A DNA stretch of 64,000 nt, taken from JBBDWR01 sp040902745 (GTDB taxonomy: Bacteria; Actinomycetota; UBA4738; HRBIN12). Made by a program: the position numbers and the translations under genes. The stretch lies in contig JBBDWR010000019.1 in the NCBI GenBank assembly GCA_040902745.1, positions 18,304 to 82,303 of the forward strand, in the 5' to 3' direction. Shown piece by piece: positions 1 to 8,435 of the stretch. The notes below the pieces were generated by a model. That model was not told the DNA's origin and searched no databases. It saw only the letters and a list, made by a program, of their open reading frames with translations. Position 1 is the stretch's first letter. Every line of letters begins with the position of its first letter.

Positions 1-1
1 C

Positions 2-478
2 GCGTTCCTGTCGGTGCGGATCCCGGCGACCGTACGCGACCTCGAGCAGGAGGTCGGAGTGGGCGACCGGCCCCTGCGCCCCAGGGCGCGGGTCAACGTC
101 GCGTTCGTCGTGCTCGTGAGCCAGATCCTCCAGATCCTGTTCGTGGTCGCCGCGGTCTGGCTCTTCTTCGTCGCGGTCGGGTCGCTGTTGATCACGGCCA
201 AGGTGCGCGGTGCGTGGTTGCTGGTGCCCGACGACGTCGTGTTCCTCGTCCCGTTCTTCGGCGACGGGGACATCGCGATCAGCGCGGCGCTGCTCCGAGT
301 GGCTACAGGAGTGGCCACGTTCGTGGGCCTCTATTACGCCGTGCAGATGCTCGTCGACGCCGCCTACCGCGATCAGTTCATCGACCAGATGACCGAGCAG
401 ATGCGCGACACGTTCGCGGCGCGCCGGGAGTACCTCCGCCTGCTCTCCAGCGAGTCACGCGCCGACGTGCAACGCTAG
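2..478 (+). CDS. C-terminal part of a membrane protein of unknown function (5' end outside window)
   Basis: The reading frame is open to the left edge of the window and ends in TAG at 476-478, so this is the 3' end of a longer gene; a GTG at 14 is probably internal. The visible part of about 158 residues has two hydrophobic segments, one starting near VNVAFVVLVS and a second near ALLRVATGVATFVG. A charged, amphipathic C-terminal tail of about 45 residues follows, probably cytoplasmic. I do not recognise the family. The gene has no close downstream partner, since the next gene starts about 215 bases on behind its own promoter-like box. Confidence 0.6.
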   Translation, partial: AFLSVRIPATVRDLEQEVGVGDRPLRPRARVNVAFVVLVSQILQILFVVAAVWLFFVAVGSLLITAKVRGAWLLVPDDVVFLVPFFGDGDIAISAALLRVATGVATFVGLYYAVQMLVDAAYRDQFIDQMTEQMRDTFAARREYLRLLSSESRADVQR

Positions 479-578
479 GCGTTCATCTATGCGCCTTCCT
501 GCAGAGGATGCAGGGCAATCCGAGCACGTACGTCCCCCAGATCGCCGTGATCACGTGAACAGGTTCGCGCAGGCCGGG

Positions 579-584
579 TAGGCT
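579..584 (+). promoter_or_regulatory. TAGGCT -10-like box upstream of the desaturase gene
   Basis: TAGGCT fits the actinobacterial -10 pattern TANNNT, and the same hexamer sits directly before several starts elsewhere in this window. It lies 109 bases before the desaturase ATG, which has its own AGAGGA ribosome site near 678, so this gene would be leadered. No convincing -35 element was seen. The rest of 479-693 holds no gene that I can support. Confidence 0.3.
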
Positions 585-693
585 GTATCGAGCGGATCGG
601 ACTCTCCGCTCCGAGTGAACCGCCGAATGGCCTCGTGCGAAGGTCCCTCGCCAGGTCGCCGATGTTCGAAAGCCTGCCGAGAGGAAACGCCCG

Positions 694-1638
694 ATGAGCG
701 CCGTTCGAGCCCTAGCCCCTCGCGACATGCTCGCCGAACTCGAACCCGTACTCGCCGCCGGACTCGATCGTCACCTCAAGGCCGCGGGCGAGTGGTTCCC
801 CCACGACTACATCCCCTACGAAAGAGGACGCAATTTCGAACGGGAGCCGTGGCAGGCCTCCGACAGCACGCTGCCCGACATCGGGCAGACCGCACTCGAG
901 GTCAACCTGCTCACCGAGGACAACCTCCCCTACTACCACCTAGGCCTGTGGGACGTGTTCGGCGAGAACGAGGCCTGGGGAGAATGGGTACGGCGATGGA
1001 CCTCGGAGGAGGGACGCCACGCGATCGTGCTGCGCGACTATCTCACCGTCACGCGCGGGATCGACCCGATCGGGCTCGAGCGCGGACGGATGGAGATGGT
1101 CCAGCTCGGCTACGCACCGGACTGGGTCGATCTCGGGCCGCTCGACACCGTCGTGTTCACCACGATGCAGGAACTCGCCACCCGCATCTCGCACCGCAAC
1201 ACCGGGGTGATCACCCGCGACCCGATCGCCGAACGTATCACGCAGCGGATCGCGACCGACGAGAACCTGCACTACGTCTTCTATCGGGACATGGCCGCGG
1301 CGGCGGTCGAGCTGGATCCCTCCGAAATGGTCCTCGCGATGCGGCGACAGGTTCGCGATTTCGCGATGCCGGGAGCCGACATGCCGGGGTTCCGCGCCAA
1401 GGCGAAGCTGATGGCCGCCGCCGGCATCTACAACTTCAGGATCCACCACGACCAGGTGCTCACGCCGGTGTTGCTGAAGCACTGGCGACTCCACGAACTC
1501 ACGGATCTCAGCGACGAGGCCCAGCGAGCCCGCGACGACATCGTCGCGCACATGGAGCGGCTCGATCGGGTCGCGTCGCGGCTGGACGAATCCAACACAC
1601 CCGTGCTCGGCAACGAGGTCGGACCGAACGGCTCCTGA
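694..1638 (+). CDS. Acyl-ACP desaturase (ferritin-like di-iron, FA_desaturase_2 family)
   Basis: Soluble di-iron enzyme that introduces a double bond into acyl-ACP (stearoyl-ACP desaturase / mycobacterial DesA type) using O2 and reduced ferredoxin. All iron ligands are visible in the family pattern E, ExxH, E, ExxH: Glu75 in LLTEDN, Glu106/His109 in EEGRH, Glu160 in MQELA, and Glu190/His193 in DENLH. At 314 residues it is close to the usual family length. ATG 694 follows AGAGGA at a sensible distance. It is monocistronic and convergent with the FAD oxidoreductase, the two stops being about 12 bases apart. The enzyme class is secure; substrate chain length and double-bond position are unknown. 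Confidence 0.9.
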   Translation: MSAVRALAPRDMLAELEPVLAAGLDRHLKAAGEWFPHDYIPYERGRNFEREPWQASDSTLPDIGQTALEVNLLTEDNLPYYHLGLWDVFGENEAWGEWVRRWTSEEGRHAIVLRDYLTVTRGIDPIGLERGRMEMVQLGYAPDWVDLGPLDTVVFTTMQELATRISHRNTGVITRDPIAERITQRIATDENLHYVFYRDMAAAAVELDPSEMVLAMRRQVRDFAMPGADMPGFRAKAKLMAAAGIYNFRIHHDQVLTPVLLKHWRLHELTDLSDEAQRARDDIVAHMERLDRVASRLDESNTPVLGNEVGPNGS

Positions 1639-1650
1639 GACTGTGCTCGA

Positions 1651-3057
1651 CTAGCTGTCGAAACCGAGCTTCAAGGCGTCGAGCAGCCGGAGCCACGGCC
1701 CGCGCCGGCCCGACCGATCGGCTCGAGCCATCGCGTTGCGGGTGAGCTCCACACCGGCCCACCGCAGCGGTTCGGGTGGGAACGGGACCGACTTCTTGCG
1801 CACGAGCTGGAGCTCCGTCCGCTCGGTCGGTATCCCCTCGAGCAGATCGAGCGCGACCGCCGCCCCGAACCGGGAGGCTCCCAGGCCCAGTCCCGTGTAG
1901 CCGACGGAGTAGGCGACGCGGCCGCGGTGTGCCGTGCCGAAGGTGGCGCAGACCCGAGTCGAGGTATCGATCACTCCGCCCCAACGGTGGGAGAAGCGGA
2001 TCGGATCGAGCTGCGGGAAGGTCTCGAAGAAGTTCCGTTCGAGCAGGTCGAATGTCGCCGGGCGCTGGTCAAACTCCGGACGGATCCCGCTCCCGTAGTG
2101 ATAGACGGCGTCATAGCCACCCCACAGGATCCTGTCGTCGGGAGTGAGCCGGAAATAGTGGAAACGGTTCGAGGCATCGGCAAGCCCCTGGCGGTTGCCC
2201 CATCCGATCGCATCACGTTGCGCCGACGTGAGGGGCTCCGTGACGAGCACGTAGTCGTAGACGGGAACGATCCGGCGATCGATCGCGCGGACGAGTCCCG
2301 GGTATCCGTTCGTCGCCAACAGTACCCGGCGCGCGCGGATCCGCCCCCGCTCCGTCGCCGCGACCATACCCTTCCCGTCACGGTCGATCGCAACCACGGG
2401 AGAGTGCTCGTGGATCCGAACGCCGAGTTCGAGGGCCGCGTTGCGCAGACCCCATGCCAACTTCGCCGGATCGACGAGCGCAACCGTATCCCGTTCCCAC
2501 CGCCCCGCGAGGAACACCGGAGACCGGATCTCGTCGCGGAGTGCGGCCCCTTCGAGCCACTCGCTGTCGATGCCAAGCGTGCGGGCCAGGTCGTGCTGCT
2601 CGCGGAGCCCTTGGATCTCGTGCGGCCGTCGCGCTAGCGTCATCTCGCCGGTGCGTTCCACGTCCGCATCGATCCCGTAGCGATCGAGTGTCGCGAACAG
2701 CTCCTCGAGGTTGCGTCGCGCGAGCTTGTCCAGCGTGCGCAGTTCACCGGGAAAGTGCCGTGCCCCGTTCTCCAGCCCGTGGGTCAGCGATGGGTCGAGG
2801 AACCCGCCGTTGCGGCCCGTGGCACCGAAGGCGATCTCGTGAGATTCGAGCAGCAGCACCTCGCGGCTCGGGTCCCGCTCCTTGGCCTGCATCGCGGCCC
2901 ACAACCCCGTGAAGCCGCCGCCCACGATCAGCAGATCGGTCGCCGCCTCGCCACGGAGGGCTTGTGTCGGCTCGGGGCGCGCCGGTGAATCGAGCCAGAA
3001 CGGAACGGTCGATGCCTCGGTCGAGGTTGCCGGCCGGACATGGGTGCGTGCGGCCAT
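1651..3057 (-). CDS. FAD-dependent oxidoreductase of the DAO family (PuuB-like)
   Basis: Predicted amine or amino-acid oxidoreductase with a Rossmann FAD fold. The dinucleotide-binding motif VGGGFTG is at about residues 45-51, the family's ATG-type loop (LLATNGYPG) lies mid-protein, and the C-terminal flavin-contact segment includes VGYTGLGLG. The 468 residues fit gamma-glutamylputrescine oxidase-like members of the D-amino-acid oxidase family. The start is set by overlap: ATG 3057-3055 shares one base with the stop of the upstream cupin gene (TGATG), so the two are translationally coupled. A longer open frame upstream only runs antiparallel through the cupin gene. The substrate cannot be named. 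Confidence 0.85.
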   Translation of the reverse strand: MAARTHVRPATSTEASTVPFWLDSPARPEPTQALRGEAATDLLIVGGGFTGLWAAMQAKERDPSREVLLLESHEIAFGATGRNGGFLDPSLTHGLENGARHFPGELRTLDKLARRNLEELFATLDRYGIDADVERTGEMTLARRPHEIQGLREQHDLARTLGIDSEWLEGAALRDEIRSPVFLAGRWERDTVALVDPAKLAWGLRNAALELGVRIHEHSPVVAIDRDGKGMVAATERGRIRARRVLLATNGYPGLVRAIDRRIVPVYDYVLVTEPLTSAQRDAIGWGNRQGLADASNRFHYFRLTPDDRILWGGYDAVYHYGSGIRPEFDQRPATFDLLERNFFETFPQLDPIRFSHRWGGVIDTSTRVCATFGTAHRGRVAYSVGYTGLGLGASRFGAAVALDLLEGIPTERTELQLVRKKSVPFPPEPLRWAGVELTRNAMARADRSGRRGPWLRLLDALKLGFDS

Positions 3058-3425
3058 CAGGACTCGCTCGTGATCTGGAACACCTTGCGGAGGGTCTCGT
3101 GGACGCGCCAGGTGGTTCTCGCTCCTCGCTGGAGCACGCACAGATCGCCCGGTCCGACTTGCAGCGTCGGCCCATCCGCGATCTCGATCGTGGCACGTCC
3201 GGTGAGGACGACGAACAACTCGTCCGCTTCGACGTCGGTAACGACTCCCGGAGTGATCTGCCAGACGCCTCGGCTGATCAGCCCATCGGGAGATTCCCAC
3301 ACGAGCCGCTCGGAAACCTCCGGAGTCCCCTCGAGCACGTCGGAAGGATCGAGCTCCCTTGGCTCCAACTCGAGTTCGGCGACAGACAACGCAAGTGAAC
3401 CGGTGGCGGTGGGCAGATCGTGCAT
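3057..3425 (-). CDS. Cupin-domain protein (DUF861/Cupin_3-like)
   Basis: Small single-domain cupin of 122 residues. The sequence WQITPGVVTDVEADELFVVLTGRA followed by PTLQVGPGDLCVLQRG matches the two cupin motifs of the DUF861 family, which commonly accompany DAO-family oxidoreductases; no enzymatic role is assured. The start is chosen at the internal ATG 3425 because a TAGGGT box lies exactly seven bases upstream, a leaderless arrangement. A start at 3452 would place that box inside the coding region. It is coupled to the downstream FAD oxidoreductase through a TGATG overlap, suggesting a two-gene operon for catabolism of an amine or amino acid. Confidence 0.75.
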   Translation of the reverse strand: MHDLPTATGSLALSVAELELEPRELDPSDVLEGTPEVSERLVWESPDGLISRGVWQITPGVVTDVEADELFVVLTGRATIEIADGPTLQVGPGDLCVLQRGARTTWRVHETLRKVFQITSES

Positions 3426-3432
3426 CGCCCGA

Positions 3433-3438
3433 ACCCTA
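3433..3438 (-). promoter_or_regulatory. TAGGGT -10 box for a leaderless cupin transcript
   Basis: Read on the minus strand, TAGGGT is followed by seven bases and then the ATG at 3425. This spacing puts the transcription start at or next to the A of ATG. No ribosome site is seen before that ATG. Confidence 0.5.
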
Positions 3439-3461
3439 TCGAACATCTGCATAGGCTCGCG

Positions 3462-4691
3462 TCATGCCGACTCGGCGGACGCGGACGCAGGTGCGGGCGA
3501 ACGATCGTTTTGAACAGCTACTCCATCGTCGGCGGGAGCGAGACGCGGCGATGGCGTCACCGCTCCCGGAAGGAACACGCGGAAGGCGGACCCCCCCGTC
3601 GACCGAGTCTCAACCCACGCGTCGCCGCCGTGCAGACGGGCGAATCGCCGTACCAAGGAGAGTCCGATCCCGACGCCGCCGCGCTCGTGTGCCCCTTCGC
3701 CTTGGCGGAAAGGTTCGAAGATGTGTTCGCGCAGTTCCACGGGGATGCCACGGCCCTCGTCCTCTACGGAGAGCAGCGCCCCGTCGTCGTCGTGGCGCAC
3801 CCGGACCGTCACCGGCGTTCCCGGCTCAGTGTGCTTGATCGCGTTGCTCAGCAGATTGTCGACGATCCGCTCGACCTTCGCCCGGTCGAGATCGACCAAG
3901 ATCGGATCGGCCTCCACACGTACGGGGTGGTCGGGCGGGAAGGCGCCCTCCGCGACGACCCGCTCAACGACCTGTGCCAGGTCTACGGGTTCGCGATCCG
4001 GCTCGACGCCGCCGCGATCCAATCGCTCGAGGTCGAGCAGGTCGCTCGTGATGTGATCGAGTTTTCCCGCACTCACCTGGATCGCCTCGATCAGACCATC
4101 GCGTTGCTCGCCGGTGAGCCCGAGCTTGTCCGCGCGGGACAAGGTGTTGACCGACCCGCGGACCGCGGCGATCGGACTTCGCAGGTCGTGCGACACCGCG
4201 TTGAGCAACGTGTCCTTGAACGCGTTCAGCTCCCGGAGGCGGTCGGCGGTGTCGCTGTCCGCCTCGGCTATCCGTCGCTGCTGCAGCAGCGCGTCACGAA
4301 GGGTCGCGATCAGCAGCGCGATCGCCACGAATACGGCCAGGCGGACCGCGAAGTTCACGAAGCCGACCTCGATCGACACACCTTCGTCCAACATCTCGAC
4401 CGCCAGGCGGGCGCTCGCCGCGACCACGCAGGTCAAGATGCCGAGACGGCGTCCGCGACTGAAGGTCACGAGACCGATCGGGATCAGATACAGGAACGAC
4501 ACCTGGATAACGGGACCGGTGATCACGTCGAACGTCGCCGCGAGCATGGCCAGGAGCAAGCCCAGCACCACGACGAACGTGCCCGAACGGGCCGACAGCT
4601 CGCGCTCGATCCGAAGAAGCGTCGATGTCCCCGGGTCCGGGGTCGGCGATCCGGCAGCAGCCTCGACCATGTTCTGTCCCTCCGGACTCAT
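3462..4691 (-). CDS. Membrane sensor histidine kinase (HisKA/HATPase)
   Basis: Predicted sensor kinase of 409 residues. The N-terminus (about 38-135) holds four or so hydrophobic segments with little extracytoplasmic loop. A HisKA domain follows, with phospho-acceptor His168 in VSHDLRSP, then an HATPase domain with N box around Asn283 (DNLLSNAIKHT), G1 box DEGRG at about 311-315 and G2 box VGIGLSLV near 340. ATG 4691 overlaps the stop of the upstream PAS kinase by ATGA, so the two are coupled. No response regulator gene is adjacent, so the partner must be encoded elsewhere or the two kinases cross-talk. The signal is unknown. Confidence 0.88.
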   Translation of the reverse strand: MSPEGQNMVEAAAGSPTPDPGTSTLLRIERELSARSGTFVVVLGLLLAMLAATFDVITGPVIQVSFLYLIPIGLVTFSRGRRLGILTCVVAASARLAVEMLDEGVSIEVGFVNFAVRLAVFVAIALLIATLRDALLQQRRIAEADSDTADRLRELNAFKDTLLNAVSHDLRSPIAAVRGSVNTLSRADKLGLTGEQRDGLIEAIQVSAGKLDHITSDLLDLERLDRGGVEPDREPVDLAQVVERVVAEGAFPPDHPVRVEADPILVDLDRAKVERIVDNLLSNAIKHTEPGTPVTVRVRHDDDGALLSVEDEGRGIPVELREHIFEPFRQGEGAHERGGVGIGLSLVRRFARLHGGDAWVETRSTGGSAFRVFLPGAVTPSPRLAPADDGVAVQNDRSPAPASASAESA

Positions 4692-6232
4692 CCTCGGCCC
4701 ACCAGCCCGAGGTCTTGAGTCGTCGTGGGCGCCGAGGAGGGATGCGCGGCAACGGTGTCGGCCCCGAGGGCGTCGGATTCGGGGGCAGGCAGGTTCGGCC
4801 GCATCGCGTCTTGCTCCAGGGGCAACCAGAACTCCACGGTGGTCCCCTGACCGGGCGCGCTCAGTACCCGGAGCCACCCCCCGGCAAGTTCGGCGCGCTC
4901 CCGCATCGAGGCGAGACCTCCATGCCCCGGCTGGGTCGCCGGGTCGGGCGGCATCCCGGCTCCGTCGTCCACGATCCGTGTGAGGAACCCGCAGTCATGC
5001 GAGGAGAGTTCGACCCGCAGATGCGCGGCGCCGGCATGTTTGCCGGCGTTGACGACCGCTTCCTGTGCGATCCGATAGGCGATCGCTCGGGCTTCGATCG
5101 GTGGCTCCTCGCCGAGCCGATCGAGCAGTTCGGTGACGACCGATCCCTTGGTCGAACTGGACAGCTCCAGGTATTGACGGATCGCTTCCGCTATCCCCTC
5201 CTTCTCCAAGGCCGGAGGGCGCAGCTCGAACAGCAGGCTCCGGAGGCTCTCGACCGAGGCGGTGACCTTGCCGGCGAGCTCCTCGAGTCCGGCGTCAAGC
5301 TCCGGGTCGTGGGTCCGGCCGCGGAGGGTGTGCAGGCGCATGCCGACCGCGATCATCTTCTGGATCGGGTCGTCGTGGATATCGCCACCGAGGCGGCGTC
5401 GCTCTTCCTCCTGGGTTCGGACGAGCTGGACGAGCAGCGTGCGTCGCTCCTTCTCCAAGCGGCGCCGGTCCGTCACGTCCAATACGACCCCCTGCCACAC
5501 CGTGGCCCGTCCTTCTTCGCTCCACGCCACGGGGTAGGACTCGTCGTGGACCAAGACCTCGCGTCCGTCCCGAGCGATCATGCGGTATTCGAGTTCGTAG
5601 GGCTCGTCCGAGCGCTCGGAGCCTTCGGTACTGTTCCAGACCCGGTCGAGGTCGTCGGGGTGCATCCGTCGCTCCCACAGCTCTCGGTCGGCCATCCACT
5701 CGGCAGGCGTGAACCCGAGCAGCTCCTCCAGCTGCGGCCCGATGTACAGACCCTCCCCGTGTTCGTCGTGTTCGGTCGACCACACGTACACGACACCGGG
5801 CAAGTGCTCGACCAGCGAGCGGTAGCGTTGCTCCGCCTCGGCCAGTGCGTCGACCGCTCGGCGATGCTCGGTGATGTCGATACAGATCCCGCGCACGAGC
5901 CGGGACCGACTCGGACCGCGGTCGATCACGTGGATCGTGTCCCGGGTCCAGATCTGGCGGTCGTCGGCCGTGATCACCCGGTACTCCACACGATGATGTC
6001 CCGGCTCACGCTCGATCGCCTCGTAGAAGCGTTTGACCCGATCGGTGTCGTCCGGATGCAGGATCGAGGCCCAGAACCCCGGATCATCCGTCCAGCGCCA
6101 GCGCGGGTAGCCCAGCATCCGCTCGCAGCTGGCGCTGATGTAGGTGTAGGCCTCGGCGTCCGTCTCGTATTCCCACACGACGGCGTCGAGATCGCCGAGC
6201 AACTCCTCGAAGTTCGCCTCGCGCGCCTCCAC
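4688..6232 (-). CDS. PAS-domain sensor histidine kinase, NarL/HisKA_3 type
   Basis: Cytoplasmic-looking kinase of 514 residues with no clear membrane segment. There are two PAS domains (about 8-125 and 135-255), each with the PAS/PAC signature HPDD followed by E-Y-R and a closing DIT or DVT. A HisKA_3 dimerisation domain follows, with acceptor His286 in GGDIHDDPIQ, then an HATPase domain (about 370-475) with DDGAGMP and GHGGLASMRERA. Kinases of this class phosphorylate LuxR-type response regulators; the NarL-type regulator at 62222-62983 is the only one in the window, but pairing is only an inference. The gene is coupled by ATGA to the membrane kinase downstream. Confidence 0.88.
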   Translation of the reverse strand: MEAREANFEELLGDLDAVVWEYETDAEAYTYISASCERMLGYPRWRWTDDPGFWASILHPDDTDRVKRFYEAIEREPGHHRVEYRVITADDRQIWTRDTIHVIDRGPSRSRLVRGICIDITEHRRAVDALAEAEQRYRSLVEHLPGVVYVWSTEHDEHGEGLYIGPQLEELLGFTPAEWMADRELWERRMHPDDLDRVWNSTEGSERSDEPYELEYRMIARDGREVLVHDESYPVAWSEEGRATVWQGVVLDVTDRRRLEKERRTLLVQLVRTQEEERRRLGGDIHDDPIQKMIAVGMRLHTLRGRTHDPELDAGLEELAGKVTASVESLRSLLFELRPPALEKEGIAEAIRQYLELSSSTKGSVVTELLDRLGEEPPIEARAIAYRIAQEAVVNAGKHAGAAHLRVELSSHDCGFLTRIVDDGAGMPPDPATQPGHGGLASMRERAELAGGWLRVLSAPGQGTTVEFWLPLEQDAMRPNLPAPESDALGADTVAAHPSSAPTTTQDLGLVGRG

Positions 6233-6304
6233 GTGCCCTCCGACTCCACCGCAGAGCCGACCCGCCTTGCCGGCGGACCAGCGGGGATCAACCCCTCTGC
6301 TGAT

Positions 6305-6913
6305 TCATTCGGAGGGAGCGAGCAGGTCCTTGAGGGCACGGAAGGCTCGGCCCCGGTGGCTGATCCGATCCTTGTCGGCATCGGTGAGCTCGGCGATCGT
6401 GAGGTCCCAACCCGCAGGCACGAACAGCGGGTCGTAACCGAAACCGGCGGTGCCTCGGGGTTTGGCGATGAGCAGACCCTCGCAGGTCCCCTCCGCGTGG
6501 ACCTCGCGGCCGTCCGGCCAGGCGGTCACGGCAACGCAGCGATACCGAGCGGACCGGCCGGACGACGGCACGCCTTTGATCGCCCGAACCAATTGTCGAA
6601 GGTTGTCCTGGTCGGTCGCCCGGTCCCCGGCGTACCGAGCGGACCGGGGACCGGGTTCCCCGCCGAGCGCATCGACCTCGATCCCGGAGTCGTCGGCGAT
6701 CGCGGCGAGCCCGAGAGCGCGTGCTGTGGCGTGCGCCTTCAGGCGCGCGTTGTCCAGATAGGTCGCGCCCGTCTCCTCCACCTCGGGCCACGCCGCGGAC
6801 GGGTCCGTCTGCAGGGTGATCCACGTCGTGGGCCAGCCGGCACAGATGCGCGCGATCTCTCGCAGCTTGTGCGCGTTGCCGGTCGCGACCGCGATCGGAT
6901 CGGGAACGGCCAC
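6305..6913 (-). CDS. rdgB: XTP/dITP diphosphatase (RdgB/HAM1 family)
   Basis: House-cleaning nucleotide pyrophosphatase that hydrolyses dITP, XTP and ITP to monophosphates and keeps deaminated purines out of nucleic acid. The 202 residues open with the family signature ATGNAHKLREI. They also contain ETGATYLDNARLKA, the metal-binding region ADDSGIEVDALGGEPG with SARYAG, the loop TCEGLL, and FGYDPLFVP. This matches full-length HAM1 proteins. It is the last gene of the run that begins with selD and follows rph by seven bases, as Rv1341 follows Rv1340 in M. tuberculosis. Confidence 0.95.
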   Translation of the reverse strand: MAVPDPIAVATGNAHKLREIARICAGWPTTWITLQTDPSAAWPEVEETGATYLDNARLKAHATARALGLAAIADDSGIEVDALGGEPGPRSARYAGDRATDQDNLRQLVRAIKGVPSSGRSARYRCVAVTAWPDGREVHAEGTCEGLLIAKPRGTAGFGYDPLFVPAGWDLTIAELTDADKDRISHRGRAFRALKDLLAPSE

Positions 6914-6920
6914 CGCCGCG

Positions 6921-7649
6921 TCAGCCTTCGAGCGTCTGCCGCTGGATCTCGATCAGCCGGCCGATGCCGGCCTCCGCGAGATCGACGAGCTCGTTGAGCT
7001 GTGCGCGGGAGAAGGGATCACCCTCGGCGGTTCCCTGCACCTCGACGAGCGCACCCGACCCCGTCATCACGACGTTGAAATCGACGTCCGCCTCGGCGTC
7101 CTCCTCGTAGGCGAGGTCGAGCACCGATCGACCGCCGACGATGCCCACGCTCACGGCCGCCACTGCGTCCTTCAGCGGATCGGACTTGAGCCGGTCGTCG
7201 TTGCGGAGGGTGCGCACGGCGAGGGCCAGGGCGAGGTAGCCGGCCGTGATCGACGCGGTGCGCGTCCCGGCGTCGGCCTGGAGTACGTCGCAATCGATCG
7301 TGATCGTTCGTTCCCCGAGAGCCCGCAGGTCGGTGACGGCACGCAGCGACCGTCCGATCAGCCGCTGGATCTCCTGGGTCCGGCCGCTCGGCCTGCCGCG
7401 CGCGACCTCACGACGGGTCCTTTCCATCGTCGCTCTCGGCAGCATCGAATACTCGGCGGTGACCCATCCCTTGCCGCTGCCCGAGAGGAAACGCGGCGCT
7501 TGGTCCTCGACCGATGCCGAGACCAACACCCGCGTCCGACCCATCTCGAACAGCACGGATCCCTCGGCCCACTCCTGGAACCCCAGCTCGCAGGTGACCG
7601 GTCGAAGATCGAGTCGTCCGCGGCCGTCGGGGCGATCCCCCACGCTCAC
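6921..7649 (-). CDS. rph: Ribonuclease PH
   Basis: Phosphorolytic 3'-5' exoribonuclease that trims tRNA 3' ends. The 242 residues show the family hallmarks GSVLFEMGRTRVLVSASVE, GWVTAEYSMLPRAT, the Arg-rich helix REVARGRPSGRTQEIQ, GERTITIDCDVLQADAGTRTA and DLAYEEDAEADVDFNVV. The start is the GTG at 7649, which overlaps the stop of the upstream MBL-fold gene as GTGA. This gives the usual RNase PH N-terminus (DRPDGR) and rules out a longer unrelated extension upstream. It is translationally coupled to its neighbour in the selD-to-rdgB run. Confidence 0.95.
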   Translation of the reverse strand: MSVGDRPDGRGRLDLRPVTCELGFQEWAEGSVLFEMGRTRVLVSASVEDQAPRFLSGSGKGWVTAEYSMLPRATMERTRREVARGRPSGRTQEIQRLIGRSLRAVTDLRALGERTITIDCDVLQADAGTRTASITAGYLALALAVRTLRNDDRLKSDPLKDAVAAVSVGIVGGRSVLDLAYEEDAEADVDFNVVMTGSGALVEVQGTAEGDPFSRAQLNELVDLAEAGIGRLIEIQRQTLEG

Positions 7650-8398
7650 GAGCCGACCTCGTGCCGGTCGTCTTCGAGCGCCAGCTCGACCGGACCCGAG
7701 AACCGTTGCGCCGCCTCGCTCCGGGAACGCTCCCGGTCGCGGATCGGCAAGATGTGCGTCAGCATCAGTCTGCGGGCGCCCGCACGCGTTGCATGCTCGC
7801 CGGCCTGCTCCGCGGACAGATGGAACGGCGCCAGCTCGTCCCCCGACTGCCACGTCGCCTCGCAGAGGAACAGGTCGGCGTCGCGCGCGAGCTTGACCAC
7901 CTCATCGCTCGGCCCCGTGTCACCGGAATACGCCAGCACTTCGTCGTTCGCCTGGATCCGGTAGCCGAGCGCTTTGACGCCGATGTGCGCCATCTCGAAG
8001 GTCTCGACGCGGAACGGTCCCACCTCGAAGGTCTGTCCGGCGTCCACCGGAGTCCAGTCGTAGGTCTCCCGGACCGTCGCGCGACTCTCCTCGGAGATGA
8101 CCTGCTCGAAGCGGCCGAAGAAGTCGGCCGGACCGTGCACCCGCAACTGTCCCTCGCCCTGCCCGTAGTAGAACCGCGCGTAGTAAGTGGGATACAGGTC
8201 CAGGAAGTGATCCGGATGCCCGTGGCTGATCAACACGGCGTCGATCTCCGAGAGCGGTTCGTGGGTTTGGAGTCGCGACAGCGTCCCCGAGCCCGCGTCG
8301 ACCCACAGATCGAACCCGTCATGGCGCACGAGGAAACCGCTCGTGGCTCCACCGGCGTGGGGCCACGTCCCGCAGGAGCCGAGGACGATCAGTTCCAT
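7646..8398 (-). CDS. MBL-fold metallohydrolase (Rv1339-like, possible cyclic-nucleotide phosphodiesterase)
   Basis: Metallo-beta-lactamase-fold hydrolase of 250 residues. The zinc motif HGHPDH sits in ISHGHPDHFLDLYPTYYARF; other ligand motifs are GDTGPSDEVV and the C-terminal LTHILP. Its position between murI and rph matches Rv1339 of M. tuberculosis, reported as an atypical class II cAMP phosphodiesterase, so phosphodiesterase or RNase Z-like activity is the best guess. ATG 8398 begins the typical MELIVLGS strand; a longer open frame upstream has no family sequence. The stop overlaps the rph start (GTGA). Confidence 0.88.
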   Translation of the reverse strand: MELIVLGSCGTWPHAGGATSGFLVRHDGFDLWVDAGSGTLSRLQTHEPLSEIDAVLISHGHPDHFLDLYPTYYARFYYGQGEGQLRVHGPADFFGRFEQVISEESRATVRETYDWTPVDAGQTFEVGPFRVETFEMAHIGVKALGYRIQANDEVLAYSGDTGPSDEVVKLARDADLFLCEATWQSGDELAPFHLSAEQAGEHATRAGARRLMLTHILPIRDRERSRSEAAQRFSGPVELALEDDRHEVGS

Positions 8399-8435
8399 CG
8401 CGTCCTCCGCACGTGTCGGCCGCGTCGCTCGGGAC

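Noticed and set aside
483..728. Minus-strand open frame of 81 residues
   Set aside because: Arginine-rich, no family features, overlaps the desaturase start; typical of antisense frames in GC-rich DNA.
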